Below are positions 8,268-16,283 of a stretch of DNA of 64,000 bases, piece by piece. Made by a program: the position numbers and the translations under genes. Numbering within the stretch: position 1 is the first letter of the stretch; each line of letters starts with the position of its first letter. The stretch covers positions 2,900,001-2,964,000 of the forward strand of contig NC_013960.1 in assembly GCF_000024725.1 (NCBI RefSeq), read 5' to 3'. The DNA comes from Nitrosococcus halophilus Nc 4. GTDB taxonomy: Bacteria > Pseudomonadota > Gammaproteobacteria > Nitrosococcales > Nitrosococcaceae. Below the pieces are notes generated by a model that saw only the letters and a program-made list of their open reading frames with translations, did not search any database and was not told where the DNA came from.

Positions 8268-8804
8268 TTGAAACGTAGACCTGATAAAGAAGGGATTAAG
8301 ACAGTGTTAGGTAGTCATCATCGCTAAAATTGGCCGTTTGAAACGTAGACCTGATAAAGAAGGGATTAAGACCCCGAGCAATAAAGCTATCTCTGAAACG
8401 CTGATATGTTTGAAACGTAGACCTGATAAAGAAGGGATTAAGACGCCGACCGGCTAGCAGTTCGATTCCTTTATAGTTTGAAACGTAGACCTGATAAAGA
8501 AGGGATTAAGACGAGGAGGATCGACGGAATGAAGTAGCATACGGAAGGTTTGAAACGTAGACCTGATAAAGAAGGGATTAAGACCTATTTTTACTGATGG
8601 AATCATTATGACCCTCCGTTTGAAACGTAGACCTGATAAAGAAGGGATTGAGGCCTATTTATCGCCTCGTTATTGATCTATTTTCTACTGCACCAAAAAT
8701 TTTTTAGCCGCAACTTTCCTCACCCTATCCCGCAAGCTTGTCATGCCAGACTTTTCTGGGTGGTTATGTTTCAATGGCCGCCATGATGGAATGTGGAGAA
8801 AACA

Positions 8805-9089
8805 ATGGCATCTCGACAGCTTTATCTTGCTGCTTATGACATTGCCAGCGCGACTCGTCTGCGCCAGGCTTTGTATTGTTTGAAAAAGTACGCTACGGGT
8901 GGGCAAAAATCTGTCTTTGAGTGTTACCTCACGAAAACCGAGCGACGGAAGCTGTTGCGTGAGATGGAAGGAATCATTGATGCCGAAGAGGACCGGTTTT
9001 TGCTATTGCGTCTCGACCCTCGCAGTCGGGTTAGAACCTTGGGTATCGCGGTAAAGCCCGTGGACCCGGCATTTTTTTATGTGGGTTGA
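8805..9089 (+). CDS. cas2: Cas2 (first copy)
   Basis: A small ferredoxin-fold protein of about 94 residues that forms the Cas1-Cas2 spacer integration complex. The first strand YLAAYDI carries the conserved aspartate, followed by LRQALYCLKKYATGGQKSVFECYL and the LLLRLDP strand. The ATG at 8805 has GGAG 6 bases upstream; a GTG at 8793 is in frame but has no Shine-Dalgarno. It starts 150 bases after the array and is separated from cas1 by a repeat-rich gap of about 300 bases, so the two may not share one transcript. Confidence 0.9.
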   Translation: MASRQLYLAAYDIASATRLRQALYCLKKYATGGQKSVFECYLTKTERRKLLREMEGIIDAEEDRFLLLRLDPRSRVRTLGIAVKPVDPAFFYVG

Positions 9090-9148
9090 GAAGGTATAGC
9101 GTTTCCCCAAATAAATAGGGCGCGAATATCCGACGCAGTGGGAATTTA

Positions 9149-9330
9149 ATTTCCCCCTCCCTCCAGGGGAGGGGGATAAGAAATAGCGGCGCTAGCACAG
9201 GAACAGCATTGGCATCTTCCCTCTAAGGGAAGTGGATAAGAAGGAGAACTCTGTTTCGGAAATCGCCTGAGTGAGGAAACGCTATAGCATTCCCTCCCCC
9301 TTGATGGGGGAGGGTTAGGGTGGGGGTGAA
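9149..9330. repeat. C/G-run palindromic repeats between cas2 and cas1
   Basis: The 298-base gap 9090-9387 holds three short hairpin-forming blocks: CCCCTCCCTCCAGGGGAGGGG at about 9152-9172, CTTCCCTCTAAGGGAAG at about 9218-9234, and CCCTCCCCCTTGATGGGGGAGGG at about 9292-9314 followed by TTAGGGTGGGGGTG. Such blocks are common dispersed intergenic repeats in proteobacteria. The first two are each followed by GGATAAGAA. Confidence 0.6.
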
Positions 9331-9387
9331 AACAAGGCGGGATAGAAAACTTAGCGTTTTGGTTTGGATACTGCATAGGGAGAGACA

Positions 9388-10371
9388 ATGGAGATGACAA
9401 CCTTATATCTTGATCGCAAGGGCCTGGAACTGGTCCGGGACGGGGGTAGGATGATGCTTTACCCGGCAGGGATCGCGGGTAGCGGAATTCCGTTGACGGG
9501 TATCAGCCGGGTGGTGATCCGGGGTGATGTGACTCTGAGCAGCGGTTTGTTGGGGGTTCTGGCGGAACAGGGGGTGGGCGTGCTGATGCTGAGCGGCCGC
9601 CATGGCCGCCGCACCGCCTGTCTTTTGGGCCGGCCCCACGCCGATGTGGCCCGGCGTTTAGGGCAATACCGGCTGTTTTTTGATCCGCGCCAACGCCTGG
9701 CCTGGTCCTGGCGTCTCATCGCCGCCAAGTTGACGGCTCAGCATCGGGGTCTGGAGCAGGCTTTGGCCGGCCGGCCCGATCAGCGCCGGGTCTTGACCGG
9801 CGCCCTGAGGAGTATCGAATCGATCCGGGATAAGGTCAAAGATGCCGAGAACCTGGAGGTGCTGAATGGTTACGAAGGGGCGGCAGCGGCGGCTTATTTT
9901 CGCGGCTATGGTGCTTTGTTTCCGCTGGAGCTGACCTTTAGCAAGCGGACCCGGCGGCCGCCCACGGATCCGGTCAATGCTTGTCTTTCCCTGGCCTATA
10001 CCCTGGTCCATTTTGAGGGGGTGCAGGCTTGTCAGGGGGCGGGGCTGGATCCCTTCCTGGGATTTTTTCACCAGCCGGCCTATGGCCGCGAGTCCCTGGC
10101 CTGCGATCTGATAGAGCCCCTGCGTCCCCGGATTGATAATTGGGTGTGGCGGTTGTTCCGTCAGCGGACTCTGCGGGCGGATAACTTTCGGCAAGAGGAT
10201 TCGGCCTGCCTGCTGGGCAAGGCCGGGCGGCAGCGTTTCTACCGGGACTACGAAGCCACCGCTCCCGCCTGGCGGCGCTGGCTGCGGCAACAGTCCAGAA
10301 TCATGGCTCGCCGGGTCTTGGCGCTCAGTCCCCAGGAGATTTTGCCGGCAGTAAAGGAGCCCCGGTCATGA
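9388..10371 (+). CDS. cas1: Cas1 integrase
   Basis: A 327-residue CRISPR integrase, which with Cas2 inserts new spacers. The N-terminal beta domain begins TTLYLDRKGLELV. The catalytic residues of the alpha domain are visible: E163 in NGYEGAAAAAYF, H228 in FFHQPAYG and D240/E243 in CDLIEPLRP. GGGAGAG precedes the ATG at 9388; ATG 9394 is a possible alternative. The stop overlaps the start of the next gene by four bases, so the pair is translationally coupled. Confidence 0.95.
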   Translation: MEMTTLYLDRKGLELVRDGGRMMLYPAGIAGSGIPLTGISRVVIRGDVTLSSGLLGVLAEQGVGVLMLSGRHGRRTACLLGRPHADVARRLGQYRLFFDPRQRLAWSWRLIAAKLTAQHRGLEQALAGRPDQRRVLTGALRSIESIRDKVKDAENLEVLNGYEGAAAAAYFRGYGALFPLELTFSKRTRRPPTDPVNACLSLAYTLVHFEGVQACQGAGLDPFLGFFHQPAYGRESLACDLIEPLRPRIDNWVWRLFRQRTLRADNFRQEDSACLLGKAGRQRFYRDYEATAPAWRRWLRQQSRIMARRVLALSPQEILPAVKEPRS

Positions 10372-11156
10372 AGACTCTCTACTTGGATATTTCAGAGCCC
10401 TACGCGGTGACTTTGGATGGGCCGGCCTTGCGCCTTCAGCGAGAGGGTTCGGCGGATCGTTGGTATCCTCTCAGCCGGTTGGCGCGGGTGGTGGATACGG
10501 GAGCCGGCAAATGGGAGATAGAGGCCTTGTTAGCTTGCCTGGATGGGGGCGTTACCTTGACTTTTCTCCACCGAGGAGGGCGCTTGCGGGGGCAGTGTTT
10601 TGGCGCTCGGGTCCGGGAGTTGGGATTGGGGGAGCGGTTACGGGAGTTGGTCAGCCAGCCTGGGTGGGAATCTGCTTATCAGATATGGCGGCAAGCGGCG
10701 GAGCAGGGAGTCATTCTGAATTTGCAGGTCACATTGCCGCTAGGTCAGGTCAATCCTCGGGTTCAATCCCTGCGCCGGGCCGTGACCACCTTGGCGCTTC
10801 AGTATGCTCGAAAGCCCCTGGTGCTCAAGGTGGAGCGGATGCTGGGGGGATTGGTCAGCGCCCAGGTGGCGGAACAGATTGAGCGCCGGGGTTTGGCTCG
10901 CCACCTTGCCTTTTTCAACCACAAGGGGTTGAAGCTTGTTCCTGATATGACTCAGCTGGCGTTATGGGCGGTGGAGCTGGAAAAACTTCACTTTTTGCAG
11001 CATTATCACCACCGCTACGGGCTCCTTACTCCGAGCATGTGGCCCCGCTTGCGCTATCCTTTGATTAGGGCCTATGAGCGCCATAGTCCCCAGATAGAAG
11101 GGCAAATTCGCTGTCTTTTAGATAGCTTGCATGGCTGGTTAGTGGAGCGGAGCTAA
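10368..11156 (+). CDS. Cas1-like protein lacking the integrase active site
   Basis: 262 residues. The first 80 or so align by eye with the beta domain of the Cas1 just upstream: KTLYLDISEPYAVTLDGPAL and LSRLARVVD correspond to TTLYLDRKGLELVRDG and LTGISRVVI, and VTLTFLHRGGRL to VLMLSGRHGRR. The C-terminal part is helical, with a WAVELEKLHFLQHYHH stretch, and has no EGxAAxxYF block and no H...DxxE motif, so integration chemistry seems impossible. It overlaps cas1 by 4 bases and the second cas2 by 1 base (TAATG). It could be a structural partner of Cas1 in a heteromeric adaptation complex. The function is unknown to me. Confidence 0.75.
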   Translation: MKTLYLDISEPYAVTLDGPALRLQREGSADRWYPLSRLARVVDTGAGKWEIEALLACLDGGVTLTFLHRGGRLRGQCFGARVRELGLGERLRELVSQPGWESAYQIWRQAAEQGVILNLQVTLPLGQVNPRVQSLRRAVTTLALQYARKPLVLKVERMLGGLVSAQVAEQIERRGLARHLAFFNHKGLKLVPDMTQLALWAVELEKLHFLQHYHHRYGLLTPSMWPRLRYPLIRAYERHSPQIEGQIRCLLDSLHGWLVERS

Positions 11157-11494
11157 TGCCGGACAATGCCAGACGTTTGCATTTGATTTGCTATGATATC
11201 GCTTGTCCGAGGCGGCTCGGCCGGATTCATCGCTATCTCAAAGGCCGGGCCGCGCCGGTGCAGTACTCGGTTTTCGTGGCTAAGCTGAATCGCCGGGAGA
11301 TCAGCCTCTTGGCGGCCCGATTGGCCCACCGGATTCATCCCCGCAAGGATGATATTCGCATTTACCCTCTGCCGGAGAAACTGGCCCTCCAGCGCTTGGG
11401 CAGGGGGGCTTTTCCGGAGGGAATTTACCTCTTTGCCGGCGGTGTGGAAGACTTTCTGGAAGCCCTTGAGCAGAACGAGCAACTAACGAGGTGA
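11156..11494 (+). CDS. Cas2-family protein (second copy)
   Basis: 112 residues. The N-terminus RRLHLICYDIACPRRLGRIHRYLKG matches Cas2, including the conserved aspartate in CYDI, then VQYSVFVAKL as the second strand and DDIRIYPL as the fourth. It differs clearly from the first Cas2 and has a longer C-terminal tail (GAFPEGIYLFAGGVEDFLEAL). Its ATG overlaps the stop of the Cas1-like gene (TAATG), so those two are translationally coupled and may work as a pair. Confidence 0.88.
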   Translation: MPDNARRLHLICYDIACPRRLGRIHRYLKGRAAPVQYSVFVAKLNRREISLLAARLAHRIHPRKDDIRIYPLPEKLALQRLGRGAFPEGIYLFAGGVEDFLEALEQNEQLTR

Positions 11495-11497
11495 GCC

Positions 11498-12895
11498 GTG
11501 GAAAAAAAAATACCTCACCGATTCGCCGGGAGCGAATCGGGACATCCGGAGGATGCCCCCAAGGGTCGCGCCAGGGAGGGCGCGCATCAAGGTCCGCGCA
11601 TCTATAATCTTTTCCCCTTGCTGGTGGGTTCGGTGCCTGATTGGGGGCAGCGTCTTCCCGAGATTGCCGCCATGAAGTTTAATTGGGTCTTTCTAAATCC
11701 TTTCCATGCCCCCGGTTTTTCGGGAAGCCTGTACGCCATCAAGGATTACTATCAATTGCATCCCTTGTTTCAGGGGGATCATCAGGAACCGCCGGAGCAG
11801 TTGCTGAAAAAGTTTGTTCGCCAGGCCGAGAAGCAAGGGTTGGGGGTGATGATGGATTTGGTCATCAATCATACCGCTAAAGACTCGCCCTTGGTCTCCC
11901 AGCATCCGGAATGGTATCTCCACGGGGAAGACGGTTCGGTCCGTTCCCCCTTTGTGGTGGACCCGGATGATCCTCAAAACGTCACGGTGTGGGGGGATCT
12001 GGCCGAGATTGACTACCGGCAACGGCCGGCCCGGAAAAGCCTCTTGGCCTATTGGAAAAAGTTGGTCCGCCATTATACTCAACTGGGGTTCCATGGCTTT
12101 CGTTGCGATGCCGCCTATAAGGTTCCGGGGGACGTGTGGGCGGAATTGATTGAGACCGCCCAGGAACTCAATCCAAAGGTCCATTTTTTCGCCGAAACCT
12201 TGGGCGCGCCCCTCCATCAAATCGAGCAGCTCCATTCCGCGGGTTTTGATTACTTTTTCAATAGCGCCAAGTGGTGGGATTTTCACGCCGATTGGTTGCT
12301 GGAGCAGTACGAGCAGTTTCGCCACATTGCCCCCTCCATTGCTTTTCCGGAAAGCCATGATACGGAGCGCTTGGCGGCGGAGTGGGGCGGTGAGGAGCGG
12401 CGGTCCCGCACTTGGTATCTGTTTGCCGCCTTCTTTTCGGCGGGGGTGATGTTGCCCATCGGCTATGAGTACGGTTTCCAGCGCAAATTGCATGTGGTGG
12501 AGACCCGGCCGGAAGACTGGGAGGAGCCCCTGTTCGATCTGGCCTCTTTTGTCACCGCGGCCAATGCCATGAAGGCCAATACGCCGGTGTTGAACGAAGA
12601 AGGCCCCCAAAGGCGTTTTACTTCGTCCGGCCACCCCCTAGTGGGGCTGCTGCGCCAATCGGAGCACACTGGGGAAAGCGCCGTGGGGCTGATTAACACG
12701 GATACGGAACACAGCCATGATTTTGGACTGGACCGCTTGGGGGAGGCGATGGGCGTGGACATCGACGCCATCCAGGAAATCACGCCTCTCCATCAAGCCG
12801 ATTCCCTGGCGGGACATCAGCGGATTCGGGTCGCCCCTTATAGCATGCGTATCTTCCATACGCCGGGGAAGAAAAAGCCCAAGCGCTCTTCTTGA
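11498..12895 (+). CDS. GH13 alpha-amylase-family enzyme
   Basis: A 465-residue retaining alpha-glucan-active enzyme of family GH13. Conserved regions are visible: MMDLVINHT (region I), FHGFRCDAA with the nucleophile aspartate (region II), FAETLG with the acid/base glutamate (region III) and FPESHDTER with the transition-state aspartate (region IV). No signal peptide, so it is cytoplasmic and would act on storage glucan or maltodextrin; hydrolase versus glucanotransferase cannot be decided here, though the IYNLFPLLVGSV start and PFHAPGFSGSLYA segment recall GlgE-related proteins. The GTG at 11498 has GAGG upstream. Residues 7-32 are encoded by an inserted palindromic element (11518-11592). It starts 3 bases after the second cas2 but is functionally unrelated. 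Confidence 0.82.
   Translation: MEKKIPHRFAGSESGHPEDAPKGRAREGAHQGPRIYNLFPLLVGSVPDWGQRLPEIAAMKFNWVFLNPFHAPGFSGSLYAIKDYYQLHPLFQGDHQEPPEQLLKKFVRQAEKQGLGVMMDLVINHTAKDSPLVSQHPEWYLHGEDGSVRSPFVVDPDDPQNVTVWGDLAEIDYRQRPARKSLLAYWKKLVRHYTQLGFHGFRCDAAYKVPGDVWAELIETAQELNPKVHFFAETLGAPLHQIEQLHSAGFDYFFNSAKWWDFHADWLLEQYEQFRHIAPSIAFPESHDTERLAAEWGGEERRSRTWYLFAAFFSAGVMLPIGYEYGFQRKLHVVETRPEDWEEPLFDLASFVTAANAMKANTPVLNEEGPQRRFTSSGHPLVGLLRQSEHTGESAVGLINTDTEHSHDFGLDRLGEAMGVDIDAIQEITPLHQADSLAGHQRIRVAPYSMRIFHTPGKKKPKRSS
11518..11592 (+). repeat. 75-base palindromic element inside a coding sequence (copy A)
   Basis: Three hairpins in a row: CCGATTCGC/GCGAATCGG around CGGGA; CATCC/GGATG around GGA; CGCGCC/GGCGCG. It ends GCGCATCAAGG. 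A full inverted copy lies at 38308-38382 and a partial one at about 14737-14772. Here it is translated as part of the GH13 N-terminus. Confidence 0.85.
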
Positions 12896-12930
12896 AAAAA
12901 ACGCCCGGGCAAGCGGTAGGGAGTTCTGCC

Positions 12931-14739
12931 ATGAGCCAATTACCCATCGCTGACTATGCTTTGATTTCCGATTGCCACTCCAGTGGGTTGATTAGCCGGG
13001 GGGGTTCGGTGGATTGGCTCTGCTTTCCTCGCTTTGACTCCCCCTCCGTCTTCACCCGCTTGCTGGATGACACCGGCGGCCACTGGTCTCTCCGGCCTAC
13101 CTCGGAGGCGATGATCACCCGGCGGTATTTGGAAGGCAGCCTGGTTCTTCGAACCACTTTTCGGACCCCCACCGGCACGGCGGTGCTGCTGGATACCCTG
13201 GCCGTGGGACCCAATCTAGACGGCCACCATCTAGGGGCTGAGGTTCCCCATGGACTGCTTCGGCGGGTGCGTTGCACCCATGGAAAGGTGGAATTTGAAA
13301 TCGAATATGCCCCCCGCCCGGAGTATGGCTTGGTGCTGCCCCAACTGCGGCAGGTGGAGGGGGGGGTGCTGGCCCGTGGGGGGGCGGTGGTATTGCTGCT
13401 GTCCTCCACGGTACCCTTGAAAATTAGCGGTTCCACGGCCCGGGGACGATTTCGGCTCGATGCGGGTCAGGCCCTGGAGTTTTCCTTGCAGTACCGCTCC
13501 AGCTCGGAGCCCCCGCCCACGCCCTGGGTGCCCCATCGCATCACCCACCAGCTGGAGCAGACCGTCCGGGCTTGGCGGAGTTGGTCGAAACTGCACCAAA
13601 ATTATCAGGGGCCGTGGAAAGCCTTGGTTCAGCACAGCGGCCGGGTGCTTCAGGCGTTAACCTATTATCCCACCGGGGCGATTATCGCCGCCCCTACCAC
13701 CTCCTTGCCGGAAGTGGTGGGGGGAACCCGGAACTGGGACTACCGTTATAGCTGGGTGCGGGATGCCAGCCTGACCCTCGATGCCCTTTGGATCGCCGCC
13801 TGTCCCGATGAGTCCTATAAATTTTTTGATTTTATGGCGGCCTCGGCCCTGACCCAAGTTCAGCGGGGGGTGGATATGCAGATCATGTTTGGGGTGGGGG
13901 GGGAGCATGATCTCAGCGAGCGGGAGCTCTCCCATCTGTCGGGATGGCGGAGGAGCCAGCCGGTGCGGATAGGCAACGGCGCCTGGGACCAGCGCCAGTT
14001 GGATGTTTATGGAGAGCTGTTGAATGCGGCCCATCGGCTGCGGGACTATTTTCCCCACCTCGAGGAGACCCGCCAATTTCTGGCCCAGGTGGCGGACACG
14101 GCCGCCCGCCGTTGGCGGGAGCCCGATCAGGGAATTTGGGAAGTGCGCGGCCCGCCCCAGCATTTTCTTTACTCCAAGCTCATGTGTTGGGTCGCCCTGG
14201 ACCGGGCCATTGCCTTGGCGGATCTCTTGCAAACTTCCCACCGGGTGGAATATTGGCAAGAGATGCGGGCAAGTATTCGCCAGGCCATTCTCACCCAGGG
14301 ATGGAATGGGCAAAGGCGGGCCTTTACCCAAGCCTTTGGCAGCGATGTTCTCGACGCCGCCAGTTTGATGATGCCCATTGTGGGCTTCCTGCCGGCGGAT
14401 GATCCCCGAATGCTGAGCACCATCGATACTCTCGAAGCCCATTTGACTGATGGGCAGGGTCTGGTGTACCGGTACCGGAACGAAGATGGGTTGGAAGGAG
14501 AAGAGGGGGCCTTTCTGTTGTGTACTTTCTGGTTGGCCCACGCAGTGGCATTGGCGGGACAAGTGGACCGGGCCAAAAAGATTTTTTCCCGGGCCATTGC
14601 CTTTACCAACGACCTGGGCCTGCTCGCGGAAGAAGTGGACCCTCAGAGTGGGGAATTGCTCGGCAATTTTCCCCAGGCTTTTAGTCATATTGGCCTCATT
14701 AACGCCGCTTGGGCCATTGCTCAAGCGGAACGGGGGTGA
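12931..14739 (+). CDS. GH15 glucoamylase/trehalase-like hydrolase (first)
   Basis: About 602 residues, an inverting (alpha/alpha)6-barrel enzyme of family GH15 that releases glucose from alpha-glucans or trehalose. Motifs: an N-terminal ADYALISDCHSSGLISRGGSVDW super-sandwich start, GGTRNWDYRYSWVRDAS, DQGIWEVRGPPQHFLYSKLMCW with the general acid, and AEEVDPQSGELLGNFPQAFSH near the C-terminus with the general base. ATG 12931 follows TAGGGAG; the upstream in-frame ATG at 12892 would overlap GH13. No signal peptide, so it acts inside the cell. It follows GH13 by 35 bases and converges with zwf, whose last codons overlap its end. Confidence 0.9.
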   Translation: MSQLPIADYALISDCHSSGLISRGGSVDWLCFPRFDSPSVFTRLLDDTGGHWSLRPTSEAMITRRYLEGSLVLRTTFRTPTGTAVLLDTLAVGPNLDGHHLGAEVPHGLLRRVRCTHGKVEFEIEYAPRPEYGLVLPQLRQVEGGVLARGGAVVLLLSSTVPLKISGSTARGRFRLDAGQALEFSLQYRSSSEPPPTPWVPHRITHQLEQTVRAWRSWSKLHQNYQGPWKALVQHSGRVLQALTYYPTGAIIAAPTTSLPEVVGGTRNWDYRYSWVRDASLTLDALWIAACPDESYKFFDFMAASALTQVQRGVDMQIMFGVGGEHDLSERELSHLSGWRRSQPVRIGNGAWDQRQLDVYGELLNAAHRLRDYFPHLEETRQFLAQVADTAARRWREPDQGIWEVRGPPQHFLYSKLMCWVALDRAIALADLLQTSHRVEYWQEMRASIRQAILTQGWNGQRRAFTQAFGSDVLDAASLMMPIVGFLPADDPRMLSTIDTLEAHLTDGQGLVYRYRNEDGLEGEEGAFLLCTFWLAHAVALAGQVDRAKKIFSRAIAFTNDLGLLAEEVDPQSGELLGNFPQAFSHIGLINAAWAIAQAERG

Positions 14740-16280
14740 TGCGTGCTTTTCCCTGGCGCGCCCCCTTTAGGCTCAGGTAGAGTGGGGGCCAGCCAGCTCC
14801 TGCCACTGTGGGCGATTAAAACCTCGGCCGCTTCCGGCCCCCAGGTTCCGGCGCGGTAGTTGGGAAAATCCGTGGCCGGGTTGGCCTCCCATACTTCGAG
14901 GATGGGCATCAGCAGGCGCCAAGCTGCTTCTACCTGATCGGCGCGGGTGAAGAGGGTGGCGTCCCCTTTCATGATATCCCAGAGCAAGGTTTCATAGGCG
15001 GTAGGGGAAGTGGCCTGGAAAGCTTCCTGATAGCTAAAGCGCATCTCCACCGGACGCAGGACCAGATGGGGGCCGGGCTGTTTGGCCATAAATTTGAGCA
15101 CAATCCCTTCCTCCGGTTGTAGCCGAATAACCAATTGGGCGGGTTGAGCATTGAGTCCCGCTGAGGTGGGGAAGGCCTGGTGGGGAATGTCCTGGAAGCG
15201 AATGGAGATCTCCGAAGCCTCCACCGGCAGGCGCTTGCCCGTACGCAGATAAAAGGGCACCCCTTGCCAGCGCCAATTGTCCACGTGGAATTCCAAGGCG
15301 CAATAGGTTTCGGTATTGGAATCAGGGGCGACCCCTTTTTCTTCTCGATAGGCGGGCACCTGAGTCCCATTCATCCAGCCTGCTCCATATTGACCCCGAG
15401 CAGCATAGCGTTGCACTTCTTCTGCCGATATGGGCCTTATGGCGTGCATGACATCCATCCGGCGATCCCGCAAATCGTGGGCATCAAAGACGACTGGGGG
15501 TTCCATGGCGACTAAACATAACAATTGGAGGAGGTGATTTTGGACCATATCCCGCAGGGCGCCGGCACCTTCATAGTAGTTGGCCCGGTGCTCCACGCCC
15601 AAGGTTTCGGCCACGGTAATGGCGATATGATCAATATAGCGGCGGTTCCAGATAGGCTCGAAAATGGGATTAGCAAAGCGCAGGGCGAGAATGTTCTGCA
15701 CGGTTTCTTTGCCGAGGAAATGATCGATACGATAGATTTGTGACTCCTGGAAATAATGGTTTAAGGCCTGATTGATCCCACGAAAGGATTCCAAGTCGTG
15801 ACCTAGCGGTTTTTCCACCACGATCCTTGCCCGTTGCCGCGCTTTGGCCAAGTTGGCTTCACCTAACCCTTTGGCAATATCGGCGAACAGGAAAGGCGGC
15901 GTGGCTAGATAAAATACTCGTTCAGCCTTTCCATGCCAGGTTTTATCCTGTTCCACGAGTGCTTTTGCGAGCTGGGTATAACTGGTCGGATCGGTGATAT
16001 CGGCTTGCTGATAGCGGAGCGCTTGACTGAAGGATTGCCAGGTCTTGTCATCAGGAATGCCACGGCGGGAGTATTGCTGGATGCCTTCCCGGTAGTGTTG
16101 AGCCAAGGAATGCTGATCATAGTCTTGGCGGTCGACACCTATCAGGAGCCACTGCTCCGGAAGGTATTTATCCAAGTAGAGGTTAAACAGCGCCGGCAGG
16201 ATGAGACGCCAGGAGAGATCCCCTCCAGCGCCAAAGAGCACAAAAACCGTGGGTTGTTGCTGGGGGTGGTTAGGTTCCAT
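14721..16280 (-). CDS. zwf: Glucose-6-phosphate dehydrogenase
   Basis: 519 residues. Oxidises glucose 6-phosphate to 6-phosphogluconolactone, the first step of the oxidative pentose phosphate pathway. The N-terminal NAD(P) fold has FGAGGDLSWRLILPALFN; the active-site signature IDHFLGKETVQNILALRFAN is intact at about residue 188. Its start is 3 bases downstream of the gnd stop, so gnd-zwf form one operon. The last 15 or so residues (EPKGGAPGKSTHHPRSA) come from a partial copy of the palindromic element and look like an acquired tail. The gene end overlaps the convergent GH15 end by 19 bases. Confidence 0.96.
   Translation of the reverse strand: MEPNHPQQQPTVFVLFGAGGDLSWRLILPALFNLYLDKYLPEQWLLIGVDRQDYDQHSLAQHYREGIQQYSRRGIPDDKTWQSFSQALRYQQADITDPTSYTQLAKALVEQDKTWHGKAERVFYLATPPFLFADIAKGLGEANLAKARQRARIVVEKPLGHDLESFRGINQALNHYFQESQIYRIDHFLGKETVQNILALRFANPIFEPIWNRRYIDHIAITVAETLGVEHRANYYEGAGALRDMVQNHLLQLLCLVAMEPPVVFDAHDLRDRRMDVMHAIRPISAEEVQRYAARGQYGAGWMNGTQVPAYREEKGVAPDSNTETYCALEFHVDNWRWQGVPFYLRTGKRLPVEASEISIRFQDIPHQAFPTSAGLNAQPAQLVIRLQPEEGIVLKFMAKQPGPHLVLRPVEMRFSYQEAFQATSPTAYETLLWDIMKGDATLFTRADQVEAAWRLLMPILEVWEANPATDFPNYRAGTWGPEAAEVLIAHSGRSWLAPTLPEPKGGAPGKSTHHPRSA
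14737..14772 (-). repeat. Partial palindromic element forming the zwf C-terminus (copy C)
   Basis: On the minus strand it reads AAAGGGGGCGCGCCAGGGAAA then AGCACGCATC, matching the third hairpin of the 75-base element. The peptide GGAPGK is shared with the copy at 38308-38382, so the same reading frame is used. The first two hairpins are missing. Confidence 0.7.
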
Positions 16281-16283
16281 GAT

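Larger units (their letters stand above)
5751..8654 (+). CRISPR. CRISPR array, 17 repeats and 16 spacers, split by an insertion sequence
   Basis: Repeats are 37 bases, starting GTTTGAAACGTAGACC and ending AAGGGATTAAGAC. They start at 5751, 5820, 5892, 5963, 6035, 6104, 6174, 6244, 6315, 6385, 6456, then 6526 (broken by the IS and resumed at 8268-8302), then 8336, 8408, 8476, 8548 and 8618. Spacers are 31-35 bases. All repeats read identical except the last (8618-8654), which ends TTGAGGC in place of TTAAGAC, marking the leader-distal end. Spacer 8 (6281-6314) and spacer 10 (6422-6455) are identical. The repeat has little internal symmetry, as is common for type III-linked arrays. The array lies between the effector genes and cas2-cas1. 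Confidence 0.97.

Noticed and set aside
9658-10290. 210-codon minus-strand frame inside cas1
   Set aside because: Antisense shadow of cas1, which has its full active site.
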